The position numbers were made by a program, and so were the translations under genes. Shown piece after piece: positions 22,468 through 35,300 of a stretch of DNA of 64,000 nucleotides; position 1 is the first letter of the stretch, and each line of letters starts with the position of its first letter. Where the stretch lies: contig JAKGHH010000002.1 of the NCBI GenBank assembly GCA_022828595.1, positions 84,288,076-84,352,075 of the forward strand. Direction: 5' to 3'. The notes under the pieces are model-generated. The model had not been told where the DNA came from and searched no databases. It worked only from the letters and a program-made list of their open reading frames with translations. This DNA comes from Nelumbo lutea (lineage: Eukaryota; Streptophyta; Magnoliopsida; Proteales; Nelumbonaceae).

Positions 22468-25400
22468 ATGGAGGGGTCTGTTGCTCGGGCACTCTGGCGA
22501 GAGACTATGGAGGTTTGGGTTGTTGTGGTCTTCCTTTCTGTCTGGATTCCGGGGTTCGTCAATGGTGCCACAAATGAAACTGATGGTGAGCATTTCAATC
22601 CTCTCTTGAAACCTATTTCTGTGGTTCAGTCATTTTTTACTGTCTTTAAGTTTTGGTTTGAAGTCAGGTGTTGATTGCTTGTTCATGTGTTTGGGCATTG
22701 TATGATTATTTAAGGTGCAATGCTTGGTAAGATCTTCATTGCTTTGTTAGTGTGAGCTTGATTTGTGTTTGGATTGACTATGGGGACTGGGTGCTGTTTG
22801 TTGAGGTGTGTATATGATATGTTGCATGCTTTTATTTGGTATACTGTCTAGTTTAAGTAGATTTCGAGTTATTGAAATGGATCCTTTTGATCTTGTTTTT
22901 GTTATTTCGCTTCTTTGATTCTTGCTTTCGAAAGGGGTTCTTTTTTCTTTTTTCCTTTTCTTCCTTTTCTATGTTTTTTAGCTTGTTAAAATTCTGAGAT
23001 GGAAAGCACGTATTTACTAGATAGAGGAAATAAAATTCCCTTTTTCCCCCTTCTTTCTTGAATGATATCTGGTAGAAGGTAATATTGCGTCTTTGATTAT
23101 TTTGTCTAAAAAGAGTGATGCCAAGGAGTTAAGCGTTGTTGGTTAGAATTGCTGCTTCTTACATTAGTCGTTTTGTTTCTTTTTGGACCAATGCCAAGGT
23201 AATATTGCATCTTTGATTCTTTTGTCTAAAAAGAGCGATGCCAACTTGCCAAGGAGTTAAGCGTTGTTGGTTAGAATTGCTGCTTGTGACATTAGTTGTT
23301 TTGTTTCTTTTTGTACGCTGATTCGGTTTTGGTTGCGATTTCTCCAAGGTTGCTAAAATGTTGCAGTTTTTAGTTTTGAGAACGTTTACTGACCTCCTTT
23401 CTGTTCTCTTACTATTGGTCCAAAAGATTTCTGGCCTCTGAAAATGGGTCTTGGGTTGTAGATGATGAAGTGCTGCCTTTTGAGAAGACACAGGAGTGAC
23501 CAAAGAAGTGAAAATTTTCTTCCTGTAGCAAACTAGAAAGCAATTTTTTATATCCTTTAACAGATGAATGCTAGATTGCTTCCATAAGACTATTCTTGTT
23601 CTTACATTTTCAATTGGATACCTTGGGCTTTTTAAGAAAAAAGTTGAGATATCAGAGGCAAGAGTTCTGAAAGTAGTGGCATTTTTTTCCATTGGTTATG
23701 GTTGCTATGTTGCAACAGTGGCGTTTCTTTCTTGTCTCTGGATGACTAACCTTTGGAATTATGAGCCTGGGATTTGAAGATGGATTCCCAGAGTAGTGTT
23801 TTATTTGGCTTTGGATGGTTAACCTTAGGGAGTATGAACCTGGGATTTTGTTTTAATAAATTAGAAGTTCTAACAGATAGTAGCAAACTTAGGACATGGT
23901 GATCTCTCCTTCTATCATGAAGCTATCTTTATCTCTCCTGCATATAAAAAAACAATAGTCGCTCTTTTTCTTTTTTCTTCCCTGTGCACTGTTTTTCTTT
24001 CCTTTCTTTTTGAAGATTTTGTGGATATTTTGTATTCTTTCTATTTGGGTGATGTTCTTGCTACAGTTTCATATTGACAGAGTATGCTTCCTTCCCTTTG
24101 ATTTATAAATTAAAATTATGCTTTTCTTAAAAATGTTCATGGGATATGTGCACATTATGAATTACGTCCGTGGAACTTGGGTGGTGTCCAGTTTTCCACG
24201 TTATAGATATGGAAACCTTCTATCAAACAAGAAGCAGGGAAAACACTAAATTTACAGGTGCATTTGGATTTGATAGTCTGCTGATCCCCATGACTTCTTA
24301 AATGCACAGCTTCTGCTCTTAGAATTATGTACAGCAGTCTAAACTCAGCAGCTCAGCTGACGGGTTGGAGCTCAGCTGGTGGTGATCCATGTGGGAATTC
24401 TTGGAAAGGCATTACTTGTTCAGGCCAAGCAGTTACAGAAATGTAATTTCCTTTCTTTCTTTTATTTTTATTAGATTGATTATTTTTCTTGATATGGTAT
24501 GTCTAAGCATCCAACAATTCTGTATTTCTTTCTGATTCTGCTGTTTAATGTTTCATCAGCAAATTATCAGGTCTTGGGCTTACTGGATCAACGGGATACC
24601 AACTATCGAGTTTAACTTCATTAACCACCCTGTAAATAGCACACTTCTCTGAAAACCCTTAATTACCTGTTTACATTTTAGTTTAAGCTTGTTGAAATGA
24701 TTTGCTGAAATTCATACAGAGACATAAGCAACAACTTTCTTGGAAACCAGATACCATATCAACTTCCTCCAAATGTGCAGCAACTGTGAGTTTTGTCAGT
24801 GTAAACTTTTTCTATTGTTGATTTTTATAGCAACCTTCTGATAAATTTTCCTTTTTTCTTCACCCTTTCTTTCCACTGACCTCAAGTCTGATTTATGATC
24901 TGCAGAAACCTAGCTGGAAATTCTTTCAATGGAGGAATCCCGTATTCTATTTCTCAGATGACTTCTCTTAAATACCTGTGAGTCAAATTTGTTCTAGTGG
25001 AATTTTCTTCAGTAACTAAGTCGATCTAAATGACTGAAACTAAAGATGCATTTTTTGTATGAATGTAGAAACATCAGTCACAATCAACTTCAGGGCCAAC
25101 TAAATGACATGTTTGGACAGCTTTCTGCCCTCACCACATTGTAAGCTACAATGATCCTATTTACTTTAGAAAACTATGATAATAGTAATGGGTTCACCAT
25201 GATATTTGAATATGCAGCATCTTTTTTGGGTTTAATTGCTGTGTACTTGTGACAATTATTGATAATAAGACATTCCATGTTGCATTCGTATTTTTTCCTT
25301 GAAGTTTACTGTGGGTTGTGATTTGTAAGGGGCCTCAAAATTTACTTTGGTTTGTGCCAAATGGGATTAGTATTAGTGCAAGCAGGTGGATTCCCATGCT

Positions 25401-25890
25401 TTATGCTAAGTCTGATACCCATTGTAAAATATGATTTAAACTTATTCAAACCCAGCAGCTATCATTTCAATTTGGCCTTCTCACTGAAGTTCAAAGTTAC
25501 AAAAGCAATAACAAAATCAAAATTCAGAATAATTACTTAATAATAGTAATAACAATAACACCTTTCTGCTCCAGGGATCTATCTTTCAATTCGTTTACCG
25601 GAAATCTTCCTGAGAGCTTTAGCTCTCTTTCAAGTTTGAATACAATGTAAGTAGATAGAGAAAAGGGGTTATCTGATATTTTTTTTTACTTCATAGTAGA
25701 TCTTGTTTCAATCTTTTGTTACTTATTTATGACCATGCAGGTATTTAGAAAATAACCAGTTTACAGGTCCTATTGATGTCCTTGCAAATCTTCCCCTTGA
25801 TAATCTGTGAGTAATCCATATTTCCAAATTGAAAAGCTTATTTGATATTTATTTCTCTTAAAAAGGGTCTCTTTTCATTTGGCTCATCTT

Positions 25891-25924
<34 letters not shown>

Positions 25925-26384
25925 GAATGTTGCAAACAACCATTTCAATGGATGGATTCCTGAACAGTTGAAAAATATAAAGAATTTGCAGTAAGCATTT
26001 TACAGGACCATGACTAATACCTTTATGTGAAATGTTGGTGATTATTTGGATGTGACATTTACTATTTCCATTCCAGAACTCAAGGTAACTCTTGGAACTC
26101 AGGCCCTGCACCACCACCTCCACCATATACACCTCCACCTGGTGATCATACCAACCGTAATCACAAATCTGGAAGCAATAATAACTCATCAGATGGTAGT
26201 GGAGATGGGAAAAAATCAGGCATTGGAGCTGGAGGGATTGCAGGAATTGTGATATCAATTTTGGTTGTTGGTGCTATTGTAGCATTCTTTTTGATAAAAA
26301 AGAGAACTAGAAAATCCTCCTCAGATGTGGAAAAACATGACACGGATCAGCCTTTTACCCCCCTTGCTTCAAATGAAATTCGAG
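22468..26384 (+). CDS. SRF: SRF exons 1-10: signal peptide, LRR ectodomain, TM
   Basis: Exon 1 gives the signal peptide, with hydrophobic core [16 protein letters not shown]. Exon 2 gives the LRRNT with the paired-cysteine motif [12 protein letters not shown]. Exons 3-9 are 72, 66, 72, 72, 72, 66 and 66 nt, each close to one 24- or 22-residue LRR with LxxLxLSxNxFTGxLP-type repeats. All are in phase 2, a modular arrangement typical of plant LRR genes. Exon 10 encodes [12 protein letters not shown], a Ser/Asn/Gly linker and the TM segment [19 protein letters not shown] followed by basic KKRTRK. Intron 1 (1.7 kb) carries a local duplication. Intron 8 ends in a long (TC)n tract (25893-25922) that doubles as its polypyrimidine tract. 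Confidence 0.88.
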
Positions 26385-29300
26385 GTAATGGGGATTCTGG
26401 TTGAAATTAAATAAATGGAAATATTTTTTGTTGACTGTTATGTTGTATGAGCAATTGACAATTGCCAATTTTGTCTTGATGCAATTTGGTCTTGATATTG
26501 ATATGTGCCATTTTTCCTTTTCCTTCTTTGAGAAAAATAGAGTCTTTGTTCTCCTTGATCAACTTGTAATTCGTTTAACCTCCCCAGCTAGGAAAAGGGA
26601 AATTTAATGGAACTCATTCATCATTTACCTTATACTTAGTAAATGTATGCATGATAATGGTGTACCACAAGTGCAACCTTACCATACAATTGAGGTACCT
26701 TGATCTTAATTTTAATTGTATCCTCATATTTTACTACTTAGAGGGAGACCATTTTTAGCATATACACTAACACTTGTTCTGGTTATTAATTGATCATGTT
26801 TTCAGGATATTGATAAAAAATCATGTTTTTGGAAAGAAATCCCTCAATATAGTATACAAGTTGGGCCTCATATGTATAGGCTTTGTTAAGAGAAATTGAA
26901 GCAGAAGGAGCCTAATGACATTCTCAGTTAGGAGTGATAATGGGCTAGATTTGGGCCTTACAGTGTATTTAATACACACATAATTTTATTACATTATATA
27001 TAAAATATATTTTATAATTTATAAAAATAATATATTGTGTTATTTTATAATATTCATATATAATATAGTATAATATAAAACAAAGCACAGTCACACACAC
27101 AGACACACAATACACACACACACAGTATATTGTACATATTGTAGGCCAGGCCAGATCTGAAGTATTGAGCTCTTGCCTGACCCTAAAATTTCCGAGCCTG
27201 ATGTAGGCCTAGGCCTGTGTCGGGGCTTAAAACAAGACTGAGGTCCAAGCCCAGAAGTTGCTGGGTTGGGTTGGTCTGAGTTGGAAATGATCACCCCTAT
27301 TCTCAATTGAGTCAAGCTGGTTCAAGTCCAACTCAAGCATTATTTTTTAGGTTACGTCTAGCCAGTTTAATTGCAATCCTAGTTGCACCTCAATGAGAGT
27401 GGTCAAATTTTGGATTAATTTTTGTTATTTTTAAATGGATTATAAATTAGCAAAAGTTAACTTTAAAATTATACACTTTTATTAATTTTTATTGATAAAA
27501 AGTTTAAAGTTCATTTTAAAATTAATAAATTTTAATATTAAAATTAATTTTGTTTATTGCTACTAATTTATGTTAACTTTAATTATTTTCAAATGGAATT
27601 TAAATTAATAAAAATACTCATAAAACTAATGCATTTATTAATTTTATTGTTTTATTATTTGATTCGTGTTAGTTTTTATAATTTGAGCTATTAACTGAAA
27701 TGGATTAAAATTATAATTTTCGTTATTAATTACAATTAATGATTATTAGAAGAATATGTAATTATTTATAAATATAATAACATTTTATAATTAATTATTA
27801 ATTATCAAATTTCACTGTTATTGTTTTATCCTATTTATTATCTATTTTTTTCTCATATTAGTATTTTAGATTTTTTTTACTTATTTTATATTTAAATTTT
27901 AACTTAAATGTTAATTTTTTAATTGGGAATATGAGATAGTTTTGGAGAAAATTTAGGAGGGGAAGATGCTTTGGATGCTTGGGAACATTAGATGGTAGAG
28001 ATTATGTTAAAAACTACAAAATTTTAGAAAATTAGAAAAATAGTGGGGAGATGTTTCAGATGATTGGACAACTGTGTTTTAAGTATATAGAATAGATACT
28101 TGACAATGAAGTCTGGACTTTAGATGTTGCCTTTACGAGATTATTTATGCTACTTCAACCGAAAACGGAAAATGTTGAGTATTTTTTTATTTTAGTTTTC
28201 TCCCATGTTATCCACCTTAGCCATAGGTTCTAGATGATGCATTATAATTAAGAAAATTATCATCTCTAGATATTAATTTATTCTTGTTTCTCTCTCTCTC
28301 TATCTATCTATTTATTAGTTCTAGATAGAGAGAGAGATTGTAATGCATATGCTTGTGCCATTGCACATGCAATTGCTTACTTGTTACCACTGGTTAATCT
28401 TGTTAGTTTCTCATTCATCTTCAAGGACCCTTTTTCACTATTTTAAAGTGTTTCATTCATATTCAATTACTTACTTGTTACCATTGGTACTTGCTTTTTA
28501 GAGATGAAGTCCATCCAGGCTCCACCAGCAGTTAGCACCAAGACATTTGAGACTTCCACACCAATTAACCTTAAACCACCACCTATTGATCGGCACAAAT
28601 CATTTGATGATGATGACTTTTCGAACAAGCCAGTTATTGTCAAAAAGGGTAATACAGCTCCTATAAGTGCTACAGTGTATTCAGTAGCTGATCTGCAGAT
28701 GGCTACAGGAAGCTTCAGTATAGAAAACCTTATTGGTGAAGGGTCTATTGGACGTGTTTATCGGGCTCAATTTGATGATGGGAGGGTATGATTTCCTTGA
28801 TCATAAGCTCCCTTTCTTTGTTGTATATTTCCTTTCCAGTTAGCTTCTATATAGAAAACCTTATTGGTTAGAGGGGTCTATTGGACATGTTTGTTGGGCT
28901 CAATTTGATGATGGGAGGGTATGATCTCCCTGATGCATAACCTCCCTTTCTTTCTTTGTTGTATATTTCCTTTCCAGTGTTTATTTACCTGATTTATGAG
29001 GAAGTAATGGTTGCATCATTTGGCCAGATTTTGTTTTATCTTTTATCTTTTCTTTTTATCATTTTTTTATCTTTTTTTTTTTTTTTTGCACTGGGGGGGG
29101 GGGTGTGAGGAAGGGGAGCATTCATTATATGTTTCTATTCTGAAAGAAAACCACTTTGAAATTGTTGTCGTTCTACTGAATTTTGTATTCATTGTTCAAT
29201 TATTTTTTTCTCCTGGGTGTTCCAAGAATATGATGGAAACTTGAAAATGAAATCCCTGCACCCAAGAAGATTGGGAAATAAAGAACCAGTGCAATGCCTT

Positions 29301-32300
29301 TAATGCTATTATAAGGTTCTATAGTTTCTCTGTTGATAAATTTTAACTTTTATTCTTTTTTATGCTTAGGTTCTTGCTGTGAAGAAGATAGATTCGTCTG
29401 TGCTTCCCAGCCAATCTTCTGAAGATTTCATTGAAGTTGTTTCGAACATCTCTCGGCTGCACCACCCAAATGTGACTGAGCTGGTGGGTTATTGTTCTGA
29501 GCATGGGCAACACCTCCTAGTGTATGAGTTTCATAGGAATGGTTCGCTGCATGACTTCCTTCACCTCTCAGATGAATACAGCAAGCCATTGACTTGGAAC
29601 ACTCGTGTCAAAATTGCTCTTGGTGCTGCACGAGCATTAGAGTAAGTTAACCTCAGATGTGCAATAGATCTTTTCAGTTGTTTAAAAACAGATATTTTAA
29701 GTAGTGATGTTTGATTCTAGACCTTTTTTTTGGAAACTTGGTATCTTTTACCATAATATGATGGGAAGCCCCCAGAATCACATATTTGGGTCATTGGAGG
29801 AAAAAAACCAAATGAAACTTAGCATTTTAGTAGTCCTATGGTCATGTCAGGCAACAATCATGTAATTGAGTTATCACCTACATACCAAATAAAAAATTTT
29901 CACCCGAGTCTATTACCAATTTGTCTGGGTTCTCTTAAGGCCTAGGACTGGGTGCTCCAATGCTTGCTACAAAAGTTCCCAAGGCTTGTAGTCAACTTTT
30001 ATCGTAGTGATTTTTTTTTTTTTTTCATTAGGAATCAGTCACTCTCTCTCTCTCACTGTAAGGATCATTATGGATGGGATGACTGGTACTTATAAAGAAA
30101 TTCTATTTAGGTATTTGCATGAAGTTTGCTCGCCATCCATTGTTCTTAAGAATTTCAAGTCAGTGAATATTTTACTGGACATAGAGCTGAATCCTCATCT
30201 TTCAGACTGTGGCTTGGCAAGCTTCATCAATGCAGATCAGGTGAGGCTTCATTCTTCCCATAGTTTTACTGCTGGTGGTGGATAACTGAAATTTCTTTCT
30301 CTTTGTTTCTGTTTGGTAGCTGTAAAGTTTTATTAATGTATAAGAAAAAATGATGTATATACAGTATGTGAAGAATCCCTACAACTTGGGTTGGAAACAA
30401 TCCACCTGATCCTATTTTTAATGGTTAACTGATAACTTTATTTATTAATAAAGAATGTTATGCTGTACAAGTAAACCTGGTCCTGCTACCAACTCCTTTA
30501 CACCCCTTTAATTGTACATGCTAATCAATAGTTCGGTTATCATTCCCCTGCGGAAAAAAAAGAAAGGAAAAAAACATTAGCAGTTTGTTTCCTTCTCTTT
30601 GAATCCACTGAATCTACACGTCAGCTACCCTATCATCTTTGTATCTTTTAGTGTTTCTATTATCTTCATGGGCCTAGATTGCTGTTTAATAAGCGATTCA
30701 CAGTAGTGTGGGAATCTCCCTCCATCAAGAGATCTTTGTGATTTAACGAAGAAGCAAGTTTTAAACTATAACGGAGGACCAACTTTTCAGCCTTTAGTGC
30801 ATCTTCTTTTTTATGTTGGACCTGATAAAGTGTCACAATCATTCCATTTCCATCCTGAATCACTCCAGCAATGTTTGCTCTGTACCAGAATTTCCTAGCC
30901 TACTTCCATCAAAATTTAACTTGAATTGATTCAAGATGGAGGACCTCTTTTGGCGTAGCATCACATTTGAGGAGGTAGAACTCTTGCCTCTAGAGAATGA
31001 TGAAATTATGAGCTTTGAAAACATTTTTAAGTGAATGAGCAAGTGGGCATCTTTTAACTAACCAGCTAAAATATAATTACAAAAAGTGTCTATATTCCAC
31101 TTGAAATAAAAGTTGAGAAAGATAATTAGTTAGAAAAAATGGTATATTTTTCCTTTAGCTCTTCCTATGGGTACATTTATGTCATATAGTGCCTATAATA
31201 AAAAGAGAGTTTTGTGCTCTCTATTTTTGGTCTTTTCTCCATGATCAAGTTTCCTTTTTTTTTTCTAAACTTTGCCCTTGAAAATTGTTTATTTCTTCTC
31301 TTCCTCTAGAAAATTGTGAGTGTGGTGTGCTATTATCTCACTGCATATTTGTTTCTCTCATACTCCTACTTTCATCCCTATTTTCATTTTTCTTCTCGGT
31401 GTATGTGGTGTTACATGCACACGAAACAGTAATTTGTAGTATGCACAAATGTTGAACCTTTATTAGCTTCTTTTTCATTCTCTCCTTGGTGATCTACTAG
31501 ACACAATATGTGCAACATGGGCTACTGCAGCCAATCATGGATTAGCATGTCAGTTCTAAATGGATGTATCAGCAACTTACATGTTCACTTCCAAGTTCCA
31601 ACTGGGTGTAGTAACCCATGCTACAATCTTGTTTCTAGGAAGACCCCAACTACACTTCTACTCCTCGTCAGTTGCCACAACTTAAAAATAAAAAATTGAA
31701 AGAAAATAGGACTGCTAATGGTTTGATTCTACGTAACCGTTCAAACTGAACCAAATCAATTATATCGGTTTTGGTTCTTTTATTTTTTCCCTATTAATAA
31801 TTGGATCGATTCTGGTTCTTGCTTGTTACAAAGCAGTTCGGACCTGAACCGATTATTGTCTTAATGATATATAAAGATTTCTTAGTTTTTTTTGTAATTT
31901 TTATTATATTATATGTCTAAGATGGTAAATTTGATAGGTAAGATAATTTTAATTAAAAACACTTGATTTATTAACACATAAATGATTTACTATTTTACTG
32001 TCATTTTTATTGAGGTTATATTATCAGAAATCAAGTTTTATGTTATAATTTACATAAATAAATTATAACTGTCAGTATAATCTGGGCACCTTTGTGATTG
32101 TGTATAATCTCTCTACTAGTGGTTACTTGTATCTCATGTTTTCAATTATCAAAAAAAGAAAACTCAGTATAATCTGGTTTGTCGGGTCAGACCCGATTGT
32201 CCTAATTATTAATTAGGATGGTTCTAGGTGTATGTTTTGTTCCGATTAATAATTGGTTTGGGACTGGGACACCCTGTCCCGACCCAGACCTGACCCGTTG

Positions 32301-35300
32301 AGAGCCCTATGTCTTCGTTATTAGTTCAAACTGCTCAACTAAATTGTGCCCTTAAATAAAAGTATTAACTTTACCTTTCAAATATATATTCTGAAATTGA
32401 CTATTATGATTCGGCCTGCCCTTGAGTTCTGTTAGTCTGATAACAGCCAAGAAGAGAGAAGAAGAAAGAAGAAAGAAAGAGAGAGAGAACAGAGGAGAAA
32501 GGATGAGAAGAAAAGTCTGGTTCGAATGAGAGAAAAATTACCTCTCCCATTTGACTAGGCATGTTTTATATTACTAACATAATGGAAAAGACACATGTGC
32601 CCTTACTTAAGTGAGGGACACTAGTTCTAATATAATATTACAGATCAATAACCTCATCATAAGTATAAAGATAGAAATACCCCTACACTAACACTCCCCC
32701 TCAAGCTGGTGAGTATATATCATATAATCCCAGCTTGTTACATATGTAGTCCACTCTTCCCCGACTCAACCCTTCAGTAAATAAGTCTGCCCACTGGTTC
32801 CCTGTGTTAACATATGCGGTGTCTATCACTCCATTCAGCACTTTCTCTCTCACAAAGTGACAGTCAACCTCTATGTGCATGGTTCGTTCATGAAACACCG
32901 GATTAGAAGAAATATGAACTGCAGCTTGATTGTCACAATAGAGCTTCATTGGAGTGTTAACATTGTATCATGTCTCCTGTAGAAGGTTCCTTAGCCATAC
33001 TAATTCACAAGTAGTATGTGCGATAGCTCTATATTCTACCTTTGCACTGCTTCTCGCCACGACTGTCTGCTTCTTACTTTTCCATGTCACCAGATTACCC
33101 CAAGAAAAGTGCAATAGCCTGTGGTAGACCTCCTATCAGACATAGAATCGGCCCAGTCAGCATCAATATATCCTTCTATTTCAAGTTTTCCACCACTTTT
33201 GTATATCAAACCAAGACCAGGAGCCCCTTTTAAATACCTCACAATTCTTAGAACCGCATCGCAATGAGGAACCAAAGGTTTCTGCATGAACTGACTTACC
33301 ATAATAACCACAAATGAAATGTCTGGCCGAGTAATGGTTAGGTAGTTCAGTTTACCTACAAGTCGTCGGTATCTGCCAGGATCTTCAAACACTTCACCCA
33401 TATCACTGCTCAGCTTAGTATTTGTTTCCATAGGTGTTTCAGTTGGTTTAGCACCTAACAAACCTGTTTCCTCCAGCAAATCAAGAACATATTTCCTCTG
33501 ACACAAATTAATACCATGCTTAGACCTTGCTAATTCTATCCCCAAGAAATATTTCAATTTACCAAGGTCCTTTGTTTGAAAATGTTCCTGTAGAAAAGTC
33601 TTCAACCTGTCAATGCCCATTTTATCATTCCCAGTAATAACAATATCATCTACATACACCACCAATAGGATTTTTCCTACCTGAGAGTTATGACTGAAGA
33701 CGAAATGATCAACTTGGCACTGCTTCATACCAAACTTCTTTACCTCCTCGCTAAACTTACCAAACCATGCTTGAGGAGATTGTTTAAGCCCATAAATAGC
33801 TTTCTTTAATCTGCATACCTTACCATCCTCCCCTTGAGCAACAAACCTCGGCGGTTGCTCCATATAGACCTCTTCGAGCAAATCACCATGCAAGAAAGCA
33901 TTCTTGATATCAAGCTGATAGAGGGGCCAATCATACATAGCAGCAACAGAGATCACAACATGAACCAAGCCTATCTTAGCAACTGGGGAGAAGGTCTCTA
34001 TGTAGTCAATACCATAGGTTTGGGAGTACCACCAATCTAGCTTTCAGGCGCTCTACACTACCATCAAGTAAATAATTAACAGTATAAACCCACTTACAAT
34101 CGGCAGCCTGCTTCCCGGGAGGAAGAGTGGTGAGGTCCCAAGTATGATTATGAGTTAGAGTTGAGAGTTCTTCCATTGCATGACACCACCCTGGAGATGC
34201 AAGGGCTTCCTAGACATCCTTAGGGACAACAATTGAGGATAACAAAGAGATAAACTAGCGATAGGAAGCGGAAATGTGAGTGAGTGAAACATAATTAGAA
34301 ATAGGATGAAGGGTACAAGTGCGTTTACCTTTCTGTAAGGCAATGGGAAGATCAAGATCAGATACTGGGTTTGGGGCTGGTGTGGAGACAACTACCGGAT
34401 CTGTCGACATTGATGGAGTTGGAGGAGTAGCAGCCGGTACATGTGGGCGATGTGTATACACTTGACGGATAGGTGGCTGTTCGACAAGTGGTGGCACTGG
34501 AGGCAAGGACTTGGTCACAACTAGAACAAGGGGAACAGAATCCGCAACTGAAAGTGGAAGAGGAGGAGGTGATGAGGAGGAAGAAGCATCACTGGACCCC
34601 AAGAAAAACGGATTTGACTCAAAGAAGATAACATTAGCACACATAAAGGAACGTCGAGAACTAGGATGATAACACTTATACCCTTTCTGGGTCTGGGAAT
34701 AGCCAAGGAAGATGCACTTAATGGATCATGCATCTAACTTGTCCATCTCGAGGCCCAAATTATGGACAAAGCAGACACACCCAAAAACCCGAGGAGAAAG
34801 AGGAAACAGAGACAAGGTGGGAAACAAGGTAGTGAATGGGGAATGACCATCAAGGATAGACGTGGGCATCCGATTAATCAAGAAAGAAGCAAGAAGTAAG
34901 CACCGCATCACTCCAAAAGGGTTTGGGAACATTCATGTGATGCATGAGGGATCGAGTTGTTTCCAAAAGATGATGATTCTCTCTCAACCACCCCATTTTG
35001 TTGTGGGGTGTAGGTACATGAAGTCTGATGTATAATGCCATGTTGGTCCAAGTATTCTTGAAATGATGAAGAGAAATATTCACGATCATTATCGGAACGA
35101 AAAATTTTAATGCGAACACCAAATTGGTTGCGAATTTCAGCATAAAATTTTTGGAAGATGGTAAGCAATTCACTCATTTCTTTCATTAAATAGAGCCATG
35201 TCATCCTTGAATAACTCATCAACCAAAATGACAAAATATCTATATCCATAGTATGGCATCACTTTATAAGGACCCCAAACATCTGAATGAACCAAAGAAA

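Noticed and set aside
23159..23692. 177-codon minus-strand open frame
   Set aside because: It lies antisense in SRF intron 1 and across a tandem duplication, with no recognisable domain.
31706..32309. Possible hAT MITE (TAGGACTGCTAATGG ... CCGTTGAGAGCCCTA)
   Set aside because: Ends are only weakly inverted (about 10 of 15) and the flanking octamers do not match, so it was not annotated.
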